Positions 23,469 through 31,495 of a DNA stretch of 37,231 nt are shown here, piece by piece. Within the stretch, counting starts at the first letter, position 1, and each line of letters opens with the position of its first letter. Source of the DNA: OFTM291 sp041741375 (GTDB lineage Bacteria > Gemmatimonadota > Gemmatimonadetes > Gemmatimonadales > GWC2-71-9); contig JBGSKF010000048.1 in the NCBI GenBank assembly GCA_041741375.1, positions 1 through 37,231 on the forward strand. Reading direction: 5' to 3'. The translations under genes and the position numbers were made by a program. The notes below the pieces were generated by a model that saw only the letters and a list, made by a program, of their open reading frames with translations, was not told the DNA's origin and made no database searches.

Positions 23469-24066
23469 TCGGCATCATCACGTGGGCGTAAGGGGTCCCC
23501 TTCCACATGACGTAGGGACCGCCGGTCCGGTGGTCGGCCGGGATCGCATCGAGGGACGTCGGGTTGGCGGGGAACACCATCACGTGGGGTCCCGTCACCA
23601 CCCAGTCGTTCTCGGGAGACGCCGCTGTGGCAAAGGGGTCGGTGTTGCTCGCGCCGAGATCCCCGTGGAGCATGTAGGCCAGGCCAATGGACGTGTTGGC
23701 GGGCGTGGTGCGTCCCACGTACCCGGCGGCCCACACCATGGAGAGCGAATCGGCGCACATCGGTGCCGCCTGAACGGCACTGGTATAGCCACCGGCCGGC
23801 GGCGGCATGAAGGGGAGGCAGGTCCAGCCGTTGGTGCCGGCCCGGAGTTCCACGCTGTGTGCCGTGAGTGAATCATTCCAGTCGAGGACGGTGGCGTTGG
23901 CGGCTATCGCCGGGGGGGCCGCGCTGGAGTAGGCCTCGATCTTCCATTCCACCGATCCCGGGGCCGGGCCGACGGGTGCGGCTCCTGGGTCGGCGGAGTC
24001 AGGGGAGGGAGCCGGGCTGCAGGCCAGGAAGGCGAGAGCGCCGGCGAGGGACATGAGACGGGACAC
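23452..24066 (-). CDS. Putative exported lipoprotein, unknown function
   Basis: About 204 residues from a GTG at 24066 with an AAGGAGG Shine-Dalgarno. The N-terminus MSLAGALAFLAC is a short lipoprotein signal. A Pro/Ser/Asp linker is followed by a compact domain with segments IAANATVLDWNDSLT, LRAGTNGWTCLPF, MVWAAGYVGRT, GLAYMLHGDLGASNTDP and WVVTGPHVMVFPANP. It ends with PYVMWKGTPYAHVMMP. The pattern 'RAGTNGWTC ... D ... GIxYML ... GPHxM' occurs in a widespread uncharacterised family (from memory). The 3' end overlaps the VOC gene tail to tail. Confidence 0.75.
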   Translation of the reverse strand: MSRLMSLAGALAFLACSPAPSPDSADPGAAPVGPAPGSVEWKIEAYSSAAPPAIAANATVLDWNDSLTAHSVELRAGTNGWTCLPFMPPPAGGYTSAVQAAPMCADSLSMVWAAGYVGRTTPANTSIGLAYMLHGDLGASNTDPFATAASPENDWVVTGPHVMVFPANPTSLDAIPADHRTGGPYVMWKGTPYAHVMMPITSPE

Positions 24067-24280
24067 GGGTGCCTCCTTGGAAAACGGTTGGCTGTCGGCA
24101 GAATGACATTGCGACAATGCAGGTCGGAGAACCGAAACGCAAGGGGATCACTGCTTCACTACAAAGGTGATGTCAGGGACGCTTGCTGCCACCTGGATGA
24201 CTGAGTGGGGTGTAATCCCGCACTGGAGATCCGGCGGCCCCCATCATACCTTCACGCATGGCTTCCCCTCCCTCAACGAG

Positions 24281-25345
24281 ATGCCGATGATTCCCGCCCG
24301 TGCCTGGGCCGCCCCCGCCGCCGACGCTCCCCTCGCGCCCTGGTCGTTCGAGCGCCGGGATGTCGGCGCCCACGACGTTCGCATCGACATCCGCTTCTGC
24401 GGCATCTGTCATTCCGACCTGCACTTTACCCGCGGCGATTGGGCGCCGATCGAGTATCCCGCCGTGCCCGGCCACGAGATTGTCGGTCACGTCGCAGCGG
24501 TCGGTTCCGCCGTGGGAGACCTCCACGTCGGTGACCTCGTCGGGGTCGGGTGTCTCGTTGACAGTTGCCGGACCTGTCCCTCGTGTTCCGCGGGGCTCGA
24601 GAACTACTGTGAGACGGGATACACGGGGACGTACTTCGGGGTGGAGCAGGAGACGGGACGTCCCACCTATGGTGGCTACTCCGACACCATCGTGGTGAAT
24701 CGCCACTTCGTGCTCCGCATGCCGGAGGGGGTCGATCCGGCGGCGACCGCTCCGCTGCTCTGCGCGGGGATTACGACCTACTCCCCGCTCCGCCACTGGA
24801 AATGCGCACCCGGCATGCGCGTCGGGGTCGTTGGCCTCGGAGGGCTCGGCCACATGGCGGTCAAGCTTGCCACCGCCATGGGGGCCCACGTCACCCTCTT
24901 CACCACCTCACCGGGGAAGGCGGTGGACGCCGCACGGCTCGGAGCGAAACGCACCGTGGTCTCCCGAAACGAGTCCGACATGGAGGCCGCCGCCGGGTCC
25001 CTCGATCTCCTCCTCGACACGGTCGCGGCACCCCACGTGCTCGATCCCTACCTGAACACTCTCGTCCGCGACGGGACCCACGTTCTGCTCGGCGCCCCGG
25101 CGTCACCACATCCGGAACACCAGGCCTTCTCCCTGATCCTGAAGCGGCGCAGCCTCGCCGGATCCCTCATCGGGGGGCTCCCCGAAACCCAGGAGATGCT
25201 CGATTTCTGTGCGGCCCACGGCATCACCGCCGACGTGGAGGTCATCCGCATGCCCGAGGTGAACACCGCGTGGGACCGGATGCTGGCGGGCGATGTGAAG
25301 TATCGCTTTGTGATCGACATGTCGACGATCCGGGAAGGGACGTAG
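24281..25345 (+). CDS. Zinc-dependent alcohol dehydrogenase, cinnamyl-alcohol-dehydrogenase (YahK-like) type
   Basis: About 354 residues from ATG 24281 (a second ATG lies at 24287); the frame is open further upstream but without family similarity. It reduces aldehydes to alcohols with NADPH in the cytoplasm. Catalytic zinc region: FCGICHSDLHF and PGHEIVG. Structural zinc: four cysteines in GCLVDSCRTCPSCSAG and ENYC. The Rossmann motif is GLGGLGHMAVK. TYGGYS and the PLLCAGITTYSPLRHW motif are typical of CAD/YahK enzymes. Length fits. The last codons and stop (GGGACGTAG) merge into a heptad repeat array. Confidence 0.94.
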   Translation: MPMIPARAWAAPAADAPLAPWSFERRDVGAHDVRIDIRFCGICHSDLHFTRGDWAPIEYPAVPGHEIVGHVAAVGSAVGDLHVGDLVGVGCLVDSCRTCPSCSAGLENYCETGYTGTYFGVEQETGRPTYGGYSDTIVVNRHFVLRMPEGVDPAATAPLLCAGITTYSPLRHWKCAPGMRVGVVGLGGLGHMAVKLATAMGAHVTLFTTSPGKAVDAARLGAKRTVVSRNESDMEAAAGSLDLLLDTVAAPHVLDPYLNTLVRDGTHVLLGAPASPHPEHQAFSLILKRRSLAGSLIGGLPETQEMLDFCAAHGITADVEVIRMPEVNTAWDRMLAGDVKYRFVIDMSTIREGT

Positions 25346-25424
25346 GACGTAGGGCGTAGGACATAGGACATAGGACGCAGGACATAGGACAGAGGATATA
25401 GGACAGAGGATATAGGACGCAGGG
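25338..25424. repeat. Heptanucleotide tandem array (GGACATA) containing the alcohol dehydrogenase stop codon
   Basis: About twelve imperfect 7-bp units such as GGACGTA, GGACATA, GGACGCA and GGATATA. The dehydrogenase stop TAG 25343-25345 lies in the first unit. Same core as the array at 524-620. Confidence 0.9.
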
Positions 25425-25438
25425 AATCTCTGATGGAT

Positions 25439-25518
25439 CGTCATCCCCGCGGAAGCGGGGATCCATGTCGACGAGAGATTGATGAGGAAAATGGATTCCC
25501 GCGTACGCGGGAATGACG
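25439..25518. repeat. 80-bp inverted-repeat element, copy 2 (NIME/dRS3-like)
   Basis: Same length, orientation and arms as the element at 22980-23059, with ATTCCCGCGTACGCGGGAAT in the right arm. Differences are mainly in the central spacer. It starts about 15 bp after the heptad array and ends 18 bp before the 3' end of the DHFR-family pseudogene. Confidence 0.85.
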
Positions 25519-25536
25519 GGCCGTGGTGGCTCACCG

Positions 25537-26049
25537 TCACACCATTCCATACTCGAGCATGACGGTGCCGGTGGTCGGGTAGACCCGATGGCTCACGAGC
25601 CGGAGCGGCGCGCGGCTGCCGGTGGGCACCGCCAGCGGCACCCCCCCGCCGAGCAGGATGGGGATGACGGCCACCTCCACGACGTCGACCAAGCTGGCCT
25701 CCAGCAGGTTGCGGAAGAGGTTCCCCCCGCCCCAGAGCCAGATCTCCTTCCCCCCCTGCGCCTTGAGGTTCCCCACAAGCCCTGCGGGATCACGGACCAC
25801 CGTGACATCCTTCGCCGTGGCGGGATCGAGAGAACGGGAGACGACAAATGTCTCCACTCTCGGCATTCCCACTCCCCCCGTCGCCTGCGCCGCCTCTCAG
25901 CTCCGGCGGCCCATGATCAGGGTGTCGAACCGACTCATCATGGTCCCGAAATCGATCTCCGGATCCATCGGGATCCAGTCGAACTCGCCGTTCGGTCCGG
26001 CGATGTAACCATCCAGACTCGCAGCCACCGAATAGCGCACCTGTCTCAT
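25537..26049 (-). pseudogene. Dihydrofolate reductase / RibD C-terminal family gene, interrupted by an in-frame TGA
   Basis: ATG 26049 has a GGGAGGG Shine-Dalgarno. The first 50 codons encode VRYSVAASLDGYIAGPNGEF and FDTLIMGRRS, the family start. A TGA at 25897-25899 follows, then the same frame continues EAAQATGGVGMPRVETFVVSR, DVTVVRDPAGLV, IWLWGGGNLFRNLLEA, VEVAVIPILLGGGVPL and TGTVMLEYGMV to the normal end. The family has Tyr or Trp at the TGA position (GRRTYE or GRRTWE), so TGG to TGA is the simplest origin. The two parts together would give about 170 residues, the normal size. An internal ATG at 25872 could start the second part. TGA is used as a true stop in this window, so recoding is unlikely. 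Confidence 0.88.
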
Positions 26050-26207
26050 CGTATCCCTCCCGGGTGATGGTCTGACACGATCATACCTCCAGCGGGGCGC
26101 GACGCCAGGTCCCCCACCCCCGGGGTCACCCGAACCACCACAATGCACTTGACTCATCCTTGACCCGCCAGGGCCAACCTTCCCGTGTCCCATGACCGGA
26201 GGAAACG

Positions 26208-26717
26208 ATGAGATCACTGTTCGCGTTGCTCGTCCTCGGCATCCTGGCGACGCCGGGGGAGGCCCAGCTGGCCCGGTTGGCGGGTGAACGGGTCTGGGTG
26301 CGCTCCGGCACCGGGAACCTCGGCGTAGAAGGAGTGAAGGGATATGTGGTCAAGGTGGTGGGTGACACCCTCCTGCTCCACTCCGACGGGCGCGACACGT
26401 TGGTACCGGTGTGGCCCGATCGTGGTATCTCGCTCCTGGTTGGGGGACACGAGGATTCGTCCCGGAAGGGAAAGTGGATCGGGGGGATGGCCGGCTCACT
26501 CCTGGGATTGGCTGTTTGGTCGACCTCGCTCTGTGGCAGCCAGTCGATGATCTGCGCCACCGTGCTCGGCACGGCCGGGACCGGGATTGGATATGTCGTC
26601 GGCGGGCGGAACCGGAGGGAGGTGTGGACACCGCACCGGGGGTTCGATGCCATGGGCCTTGCGGTGATGATGCTGCCGGGAGGGCGCCCCGGCGTGGGCG
26701 TCTCGATCCAGCGGTGA
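26208..26717 (+). CDS. Exported glycine-zipper protein, tandem paralogue 1
   Basis: 169 residues with a signal peptide MRSLFALLVLGILATPGEAQ and a GGAGG Shine-Dalgarno. After it: LAGERVWVRSG, GVKGYVVKVVGDTLLLHSDG, DTLVPVWPD, then a hydrophobic glycine zipper GKWIGGMAGSLLGLAVW and a second one GTAGTGIGYVVGG. It ends PGGRPGVGVSIQ. The first half looks like a small beta-barrel of SH3/KOW kind, probably periplasmic; the zipper may insert in a membrane. It shares all of these blocks with the next two genes. Family not recognised. Confidence 0.8.
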   Translation: MRSLFALLVLGILATPGEAQLARLAGERVWVRSGTGNLGVEGVKGYVVKVVGDTLLLHSDGRDTLVPVWPDRGISLLVGGHEDSSRKGKWIGGMAGSLLGLAVWSTSLCGSQSMICATVLGTAGTGIGYVVGGRNRREVWTPHRGFDAMGLAVMMLPGGRPGVGVSIQR

Positions 26718-26763
26718 TGACCCCACCAACGCCGAGACCTCACCAACTCCGGAGGAGGAGATC

Positions 26764-27297
26764 ATGCGAACGATGCTCATGCTGACTGCGCTCTGGGGAC
26801 ATGCCACCCCGGCGGTGGCGCAACAGGACACGCTGATCGGTTACCGAGTCTGGCTCCGTGAACAAGGAGAGAGTGCCAAGGATGGGGGTGTGAAAGGACT
26901 GGTGGTCAGAGTCCGGGGGGACACCCTGCTGCTCCGCTCGGAGGGGTACGACACTCTGGTCCCGGTGTGGCCGAAGGCCCGGACCCGGCTCATGGTGTAC
27001 CAGGGACACAAGTCACGACACCTTGTGGGGAGCGTGATCGGCTTCGGTGTGGGGGCATCCATTGGAGCGATTGTGGGGTCGACGGGCGAGGTGGACGAGG
27101 ACGGCGGTCGAGAGTCGGCCATCATCATGGGCACCATGCTCATCGGGGTCGTGAGTTCATGGATTGGATGGGGGATCGGGCGTCTGACCAGGCGAGATAC
27201 CTGGAAGCAGGACCGGAAGTTCCTGCCGCCAAGGATGACGGTGACCTCCCTGCCGGGAGGCCGGGCCGGGATAGGGTTCTCGATAGCGACACCTTGA
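26764..27297 (+). CDS. Exported glycine-zipper protein, tandem paralogue 2
   Basis: 177 residues; the Shine-Dalgarno GGAGGAGGAG lies just before the ATG, 46 bp after paralogue 1. The signal peptide is short (MRTMLMLTALWGHATPAVAQ). Shared blocks: LIGYRVWLREQ, GVKGLVVRVRGDTLLLRSEG, DTLVPVWPKA, zippers GSVIGFGVGASIGAIVGS and GIGRLTRRDTW, and the end LPGGRAGIGFSIA. Compared with paralogue 1 it has an acidic loop (GEVDEDGGRE) between the zippers. Likely co-transcribed with its neighbours. Confidence 0.8.
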   Translation: MRTMLMLTALWGHATPAVAQQDTLIGYRVWLREQGESAKDGGVKGLVVRVRGDTLLLRSEGYDTLVPVWPKARTRLMVYQGHKSRHLVGSVIGFGVGASIGAIVGSTGEVDEDGGRESAIIMGTMLIGVVSSWIGWGIGRLTRRDTWKQDRKFLPPRMTVTSLPGGRAGIGFSIATP

Positions 27298-27354
27298 TTC
27301 TCGCTTGATCCCAGGGAGCCACCTTGTTTCTCCGTCTCGAACCTGGAGGATACA

Positions 27355-27900
27355 ATGCGCTCCCTGTTGATGGTACTCAGTGCCCTTGTCCTCGTGACAC
27401 CCCTCGCGGCCCAGCGCGACTCGCTTCTGGGACGGAAGATCTGGGTTCGGAACGAGGTGTACCACCGGATGGACAAGGGAATCAAAGGAGTGGTGGAGGA
27501 GGTGAAGGGTGACACGCTCTCAGTGCGCAGTGCGGAAAGCGGGGAACTGGTGACGGTGTGGCCGACCAGGGAAAGGCGACTCTTCGTCTATGCCGGCCGG
27601 AAACCCTCCGTTGCGAGAGGGGCAGCGATCGGTGCCATTGGAGGGGGGCTCCTGGGACTTCTTGTGGGAGTGGCCTTCTCCGAGTACTGCCCCTGGCCTC
27701 CCTGCAAGGAAACGAGCTCTGGGGAAATTCTGGCCGGAGTGGGCCTGAGTGCGGGATACGGGTTGGTACTCGGGGGTCTCGGCGGTCTCACCCGGACTCA
27801 CGAGGCCTGGAAGCGAGACATGGGCTTCACCCCGATGAAGGTGACCATCCGACGGTTGCGCGGCGGGCGCCTCGGGGTCGGCCTGACAGCTCGCCGATGA
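27355..27900 (+). CDS. Exported glycine-zipper protein, tandem paralogue 3
   Basis: 181 residues; GGAGGA Shine-Dalgarno, 57 bp after paralogue 2. Signal peptide MRSLLMVLSALVLVTPLAAQ. Shared blocks: LLGRKIWVRNEV, GIKGVVEEVKGDTLSVRSAE, ELVTVWPTR, zipper GAAIGAIGGGLLGLLVGVAF, a cysteine-bearing loop SEYCPWPPCKET, then a second zipper GYGLVLGGLGGLTR and the end LRGGRLGVGLTAR. The two cysteines in the loop could form a disulfide outside the cytoplasm. It converges on the minus-strand operon. Confidence 0.8.
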   Translation: MRSLLMVLSALVLVTPLAAQRDSLLGRKIWVRNEVYHRMDKGIKGVVEEVKGDTLSVRSAESGELVTVWPTRERRLFVYAGRKPSVARGAAIGAIGGGLLGLLVGVAFSEYCPWPPCKETSSGEILAGVGLSAGYGLVLGGLGGLTRTHEAWKRDMGFTPMKVTIRRLRGGRLGVGLTARR

Positions 27901-27925
27901 CGCAGGGGGAGGAGTATTCTCCCGG

Positions 27926-28543
27926 TCACTCCCGCGCCCGGAAGTGGATCGGCGTGACCCTCAGCTTCTCCGCCTGCCCGGGTGGCGTCGATTCCGCCCG
28001 AGTCCAGAGCACCTCGCTCCGATTGGCCAGTCGGATTCCGTCGGGAGACAGCGAGAGGACGACAGTGAACCGTCCTTCCGGCGTGTCGTATTCGATCCGG
28101 ACGTCCCGGGTGTCTCCCCTCGTTGATATACGCCGCGCCGTGATCGGGTAGATCTGTTCCGGCTCCTCGGGGTCCACACGGAAGCCAAGGGTGTGCGATC
28201 CGATGATCAGTTCCCGGCCGGTGAACGAGGACGCGGTGGTGGTCCAGCGACCCTGCAGTGCGTCGGGAAGCCGCACCGGTTCCGGCCACCAGTGCACGAT
28301 CGCGATGGCGCTCGCCGCGGCCAGGAGAATGACCAAGAGAGGGGCGAGACGAGGCGGGTGATGGCTCCTCGTCCTCGGGGATGGAGGGGCGGGCTGTACC
28401 TTCTCGTCAGGTTTCGGTGGACCACTCCCTTCGAGCACGAGACTCACGGCCGCCTGAGCCAGAAACTCTCGAAGTTCGCCTCGGAGTTCTTCGCGCTGGT
28501 CCTCCGGTCTCGGGTCTGGCCCGCGGGGCTCGGAGGGGATCAT
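27926..28543 (-). CDS. Single-pass membrane protein coupled to the HD-GYP gene, unknown function
   Basis: 205 residues. A cytoplasmic N-terminus rich in Arg/Glu/Pro (PEDQREELRGELREFL) is followed by one transmembrane helix at about 69-88 (PLLVILLAAASAIAIVHWW) and an extracytoplasmic domain. That domain opens with ALQGRWTTTASSFTGRELII and has strands to FTVVLSLSPDGIRLAN. The LQGRWTT start suggests a lipocalin-like small beta-barrel, though similarity is weak. Its ATG overlaps the HD-GYP stop by 4 bp (ATGA), a sign of translational coupling. It may modulate or report on the same envelope process. Confidence 0.75.
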   Translation of the reverse strand: MIPSEPRGPDPRPEDQREELRGELREFLAQAAVSLVLEGSGPPKPDEKVQPAPPSPRTRSHHPPRLAPLLVILLAAASAIAIVHWWPEPVRLPDALQGRWTTTASSFTGRELIIGSHTLGFRVDPEEPEQIYPITARRISTRGDTRDVRIEYDTPEGRFTVVLSLSPDGIRLANRSEVLWTRAESTPPGQAEKLRVTPIHFRARE

Positions 28544-30693
28544 GCGGCATTTCCCGGTGCTGCGCCGCCGCCGGTCAGGACGCTTGACGCGGTGAGATTC
28601 CCCCCGGTCCAGCGCGGAAGGGGGTCGTTCCCGGGTTGCGCCCTCTCCATCATGGCGAGAAACGCGGTGGCCACGGTGGGATCGAAGGCGGTTCCAACCC
28701 CTTGACGGATGATGGCCAGGACCTGGTGACGGGGCATGGAGTCACGATAGGGGCGAGCCGAGGAGATGGCGTCATAGACATCGGCCACGGCCAGGACGCG
28801 GGCAAGGAGCGGAATGGCTTCCCCGGCGAGCCGGTCAGGATACCCGGCGCCGTCCCAGCGTTCGTGATGGCTTTGAACAATTCCCAGCACATCGGCATAG
28901 GGTGGAATCGGAGTGAGAATCCGGGCGCCCACCACCGGGTGGGTTTCAATAATGCCCCGTTCCTCCTTAGTCAGGGGACCGGCCTTGTCGAGAATCTCCC
29001 CGGGAATGCCGATCTTTCCGATGTCATGCAGCAACCCGCCACGGTGGAGCCGTTCGATTTCAGGTTCGGGAAGCCCGATCCACTCACCGAGCGCAACGGC
29101 GATGGAGGTGACACGCTCGGAGTGACCCGCCGTCCAGGGGGATTTCGCGTCAATGGTCCGGGCGAGCGCCTGCAGGGCGCCGCGATGCAACTGACCGAGC
29201 GCCTCCACCAGATGAATGTTGGCGATGGCGACGGCGGCCTGGTCGGCGAGATGGCGGACCAGCAACCTCGTGGACTCGTCCAGATTCGTCGGAGCGCAGG
29301 AACCGAGGAAGAGCATGCCCACCAGACGGTGGTCAACGATCACCGGGAATGCCCACCCATGTGTGATGGCGGGCGAGGTCACCTGTGCCCTCCGCAGGAT
29401 CTCCATCATGTCGGGAGGCATGGACAGGTCACCTGATTCTGCGACCAGGCGTTCCCTCTGTCGGTGATGCCAGCACACGGAGCCCACGCTGGACAAGTGT
29501 GCCCCGGGATATCGCATCGTGAAGTCCCAAGGCGCCGCGGGGTCCTCGGTGCGCGCGAGGCCAAATCCCATGACATCGCAGGGGAGCAGGTCGAGGCCGT
29601 GCTGAAGGATGACCTCGGCGGCCCCGGTGCGATTGAGCGTGGACAGGATCGCTCGGTCAATGGCGTTGGTGTGTTGGAGGGTGTCCACATGCCGCTCGAT
29701 CTGTCCCGCCATCCGATTGAAGGAGTGAGCCAGGTCGTGAAACTCGTCTCGGGAAGCGGACCGGATGGCCACCCGATGCCTGAGATCCTGGCCCGCGAGC
29801 CGGACAGTGGCCTCCTGCAGCTCGCGAAGCGGCGCCATGCTGCGGCGGATCAGCCAGGCGGACAAGCCGAGGACCAGGAAGAGCGTGAGCACGACGATGC
29901 CTGTGAAAGTGGCGCCGAAGGTTCTGATCGGCGCGGTGACGGAGGCCACCGGCTCACTCACTACCGTGTGCCACGGCTCGGCCCCGAACTCGTAGGCGAG
30001 GAACAGATTCCAGATGCTTCCCATCTGCCACCCGCTCTCCCCGTGCCAGCGGACTTCCCGCAGCAATCCGGTCCCGTCCCTGTCCGCAGCGAGGGCCCGG
30101 CGGAGGTCGACGGAGTCGGACACTGTGCAGGCCAGGGCGTGACCGTTCGAGGCGACCACGCAAAGGTCAACGCCCTCGGGAAAAGGAAGGACTCCGTCCC
30201 GAACTCCCCACAGAAATCCCGGATCGGCCGTGCCCCAGAGTACGGTCTTGGTCCCTGGAATGAGAACTCCGATCCGAACGTCTCCCGACGTCGGCTCTGT
30301 TTCGAGGAGGGCCCGGCCGGCCTGAAGTTGATCGATCCCGCGGGGATGACGGCTGGACACGTCCCGGAGGGAGCCTCGTCGGAGGGCGATGACACCCGGC
30401 GGGAATCCCCGGTCTCCGCCACGGTCCTCGCGCTCGAACCGGCCTTGATCGGGGACCCGGGCGGCGTGCTCCTCCAGCACGCTTCGGATCATCAAGAGGC
30501 GCTGGGCGATCCCCATGCCGGTGGTCTTCGCGAGAGTCTCGAGGCGGCTGCGAGACTGCGCTTCGAGCTGCCGCCCCACATGATGGTAGGCGAAGACCGC
30601 CATGAGGGAGATCGGCGCGATGGCGCACAGCAGGAAGAGGGCGACGAGGCGTCGGCCAACCCGGGTGTCGAAGAGGGGTATGCTCCACCACAT
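28540..30693 (-). CDS. Membrane sensor c-di-GMP phosphodiesterase: extracytoplasmic sensor, HAMP, GAF, HD-GYP
   Basis: 717 residues. A first membrane helix (about 14-34, LVALFLLCAIAPISLMAVF) and a second (about 265-290, FTGIVVLTLFLVLGLSAWLI) enclose a roughly 230-residue extracytoplasmic sensor, probably Cache-like. HAMP follows (MAPLRELQEATVRLAGQDLR), then GAF (ILSTLNRTGAAEVIL to HLADQAAVAIANIHLV). The HD-GYP domain has intact motifs: AGHSERV, GGLLHDIGKIGIP, ETHPVVGARIL and HHERWDGAGYP. It should cleave cyclic di-GMP and lower its level. It starts one base after the pseudopilin stop and overlaps the next gene by 4 bp, so the three form one operon. A link between c-di-GMP and a pilus or secretion system is plausible. 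Confidence 0.93.
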   Translation of the reverse strand: MWWSIPLFDTRVGRRLVALFLLCAIAPISLMAVFAYHHVGRQLEAQSRSRLETLAKTTGMGIAQRLLMIRSVLEEHAARVPDQGRFEREDRGGDRGFPPGVIALRRGSLRDVSSRHPRGIDQLQAGRALLETEPTSGDVRIGVLIPGTKTVLWGTADPGFLWGVRDGVLPFPEGVDLCVVASNGHALACTVSDSVDLRRALAADRDGTGLLREVRWHGESGWQMGSIWNLFLAYEFGAEPWHTVVSEPVASVTAPIRTFGATFTGIVVLTLFLVLGLSAWLIRRSMAPLRELQEATVRLAGQDLRHRVAIRSASRDEFHDLAHSFNRMAGQIERHVDTLQHTNAIDRAILSTLNRTGAAEVILQHGLDLLPCDVMGFGLARTEDPAAPWDFTMRYPGAHLSSVGSVCWHHRQRERLVAESGDLSMPPDMMEILRRAQVTSPAITHGWAFPVIVDHRLVGMLFLGSCAPTNLDESTRLLVRHLADQAAVAIANIHLVEALGQLHRGALQALARTIDAKSPWTAGHSERVTSIAVALGEWIGLPEPEIERLHRGGLLHDIGKIGIPGEILDKAGPLTKEERGIIETHPVVGARILTPIPPYADVLGIVQSHHERWDGAGYPDRLAGEAIPLLARVLAVADVYDAISSARPYRDSMPRHQVLAIIRQGVGTAFDPTVATAFLAMMERAQPGNDPLPRWTGGNLTASSVLTGGGAAPGNAA

Positions 30694-30694
30694 G

Positions 30695-31183
30695 TCAGAA
30701 CCGGGATCCCAGTCCGATGAACCCGCCGTCGTTGCCGCGCACGATGTCGTCCCGCCCGGCCGCTCCGGTCAGGGGGATGCTTGTCTTGCGGTCCCTCCCC
30801 ATGCTGTACAGGTCATAGGTGCTGTTGATCGGGACCAGGAAGCGATCCCGCCGGGAACCCGGCGGGGGAGCTCCACCCTTTGTGGGGGGGAAAGGAAAGT
30901 AGACATAAGGCGTCCCCCACGGATCCACCATTCCGCCCCGCCCAATCTCGTTCAAAGACCCCGGCAGCGGCTGGCCGCCGATCTCGATGGTGGTCAGGTC
31001 GGTTTGAATGGCCCGTATGTCACCGATCGCGCGTGCCACCTGCGCCTGGTGCCGGACCTCATTCAACTGTCGTGTGCCCATCGCAGCGAGAATGCCAAGA
31101 ATCACCAGCACCGAGATCAACTCGATGAGGGTGAGGCCGGTCCGGCCCAGGGCCGGAGCGACCGGCCGGGGAGAGTTTGGCAT
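30695..31183 (-). CDS. Type II secretion GspG-like major pseudopilin
   Basis: About 162 residues from ATG 31183; an upstream GTG at 31198 is possible. The prepilin peptidase site and helix are clear: a basic leader, then TGLTLIELISVLVILGIL with Glu at +5 after cleavage before LTLIE. The globular part has GspG features, GGMVDPWGTPYVYF and TYDLYSMGRDRK followed by GRDDI. A Pro-rich loop (GGAPPPGSRR) is unusual. Other secretion or pilus genes are not in the window, so it may serve a distant machine. It is first in the operon with the HD-GYP sensor. Confidence 0.88.
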   Translation of the reverse strand: MPNSPRPVAPALGRTGLTLIELISVLVILGILAAMGTRQLNEVRHQAQVARAIGDIRAIQTDLTTIEIGGQPLPGSLNEIGRGGMVDPWGTPYVYFPFPPTKGGAPPPGSRRDRFLVPINSTYDLYSMGRDRKTSIPLTGAAGRDDIVRGNDGGFIGLGSRF

Positions 31184-31281
31184 CGCGCAATGAATCACGA
31201 CAGTGAGTCATCCCTTGGTACGGGTGGGCCTCTACAATTGTCGGCATGTTGCCGCGAAGCTATAGGCAATCTTGGTGCCGG

Positions 31282-31305
31282 TGTTACAAAGTGCTTGTTA
31301 CAAAG
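31282..31305 (-). promoter_or_regulatory. Two direct 10-bp repeats, likely regulator site or -35 region of the pseudopilin operon
   Basis: TGTTACAAAG occurs at 31282-31291 and again at 31296-31305, a 14-bp step. On the minus strand each reads CTTTGTAACA, so the inner copy offers TTGTAA as a -35 box. TATAGC about 19 bp further on is a possible -10 box. Tandem sites of this spacing are typical of response-regulator binding. Confidence 0.4.
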
Positions 31306-31472
31306 CGAGTTCGGAGAGTGGGACGCCCGTCATCCCACACCGGGTAGCCGGGCGAGATGCAACATCCTGCGTGTGGGGAATCTCACATGTCTGATGACGA
31401 AGCGGGGGCAGGGATCGGCAGGAACCCTCAGGGAGTGTCAACTTGCAGACGGTCCCGGCCCGGGAACCTGGA

Positions 31473-31495
31473 CCCCCCCCCATATTTGAGGGGGG
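31473..31495 (-). terminator. C/G-tract hairpin downstream of the lectin-like gene
   Basis: A run of nine C, an AT-rich 8-base loop (ATATTTGA) and six G can form a 6-bp all-GC stem 27 bases past the stop codon of the minus-strand lectin-like gene. No T-tract follows on the minus strand. Confidence 0.4.

Noticed and set aside
22980..25518. Composite transposon bounded by the 80-bp elements
   Set aside because: No transposase lies in the block and the elements are not IS ends; only recombination or MITE-like spread is supported.
25897..25899. TGA as selenocysteine or reassigned tryptophan
   Set aside because: No SECIS-like hairpin was recognised, the family does not use Sec at this position, and TGA serves as a normal stop in several other genes here.
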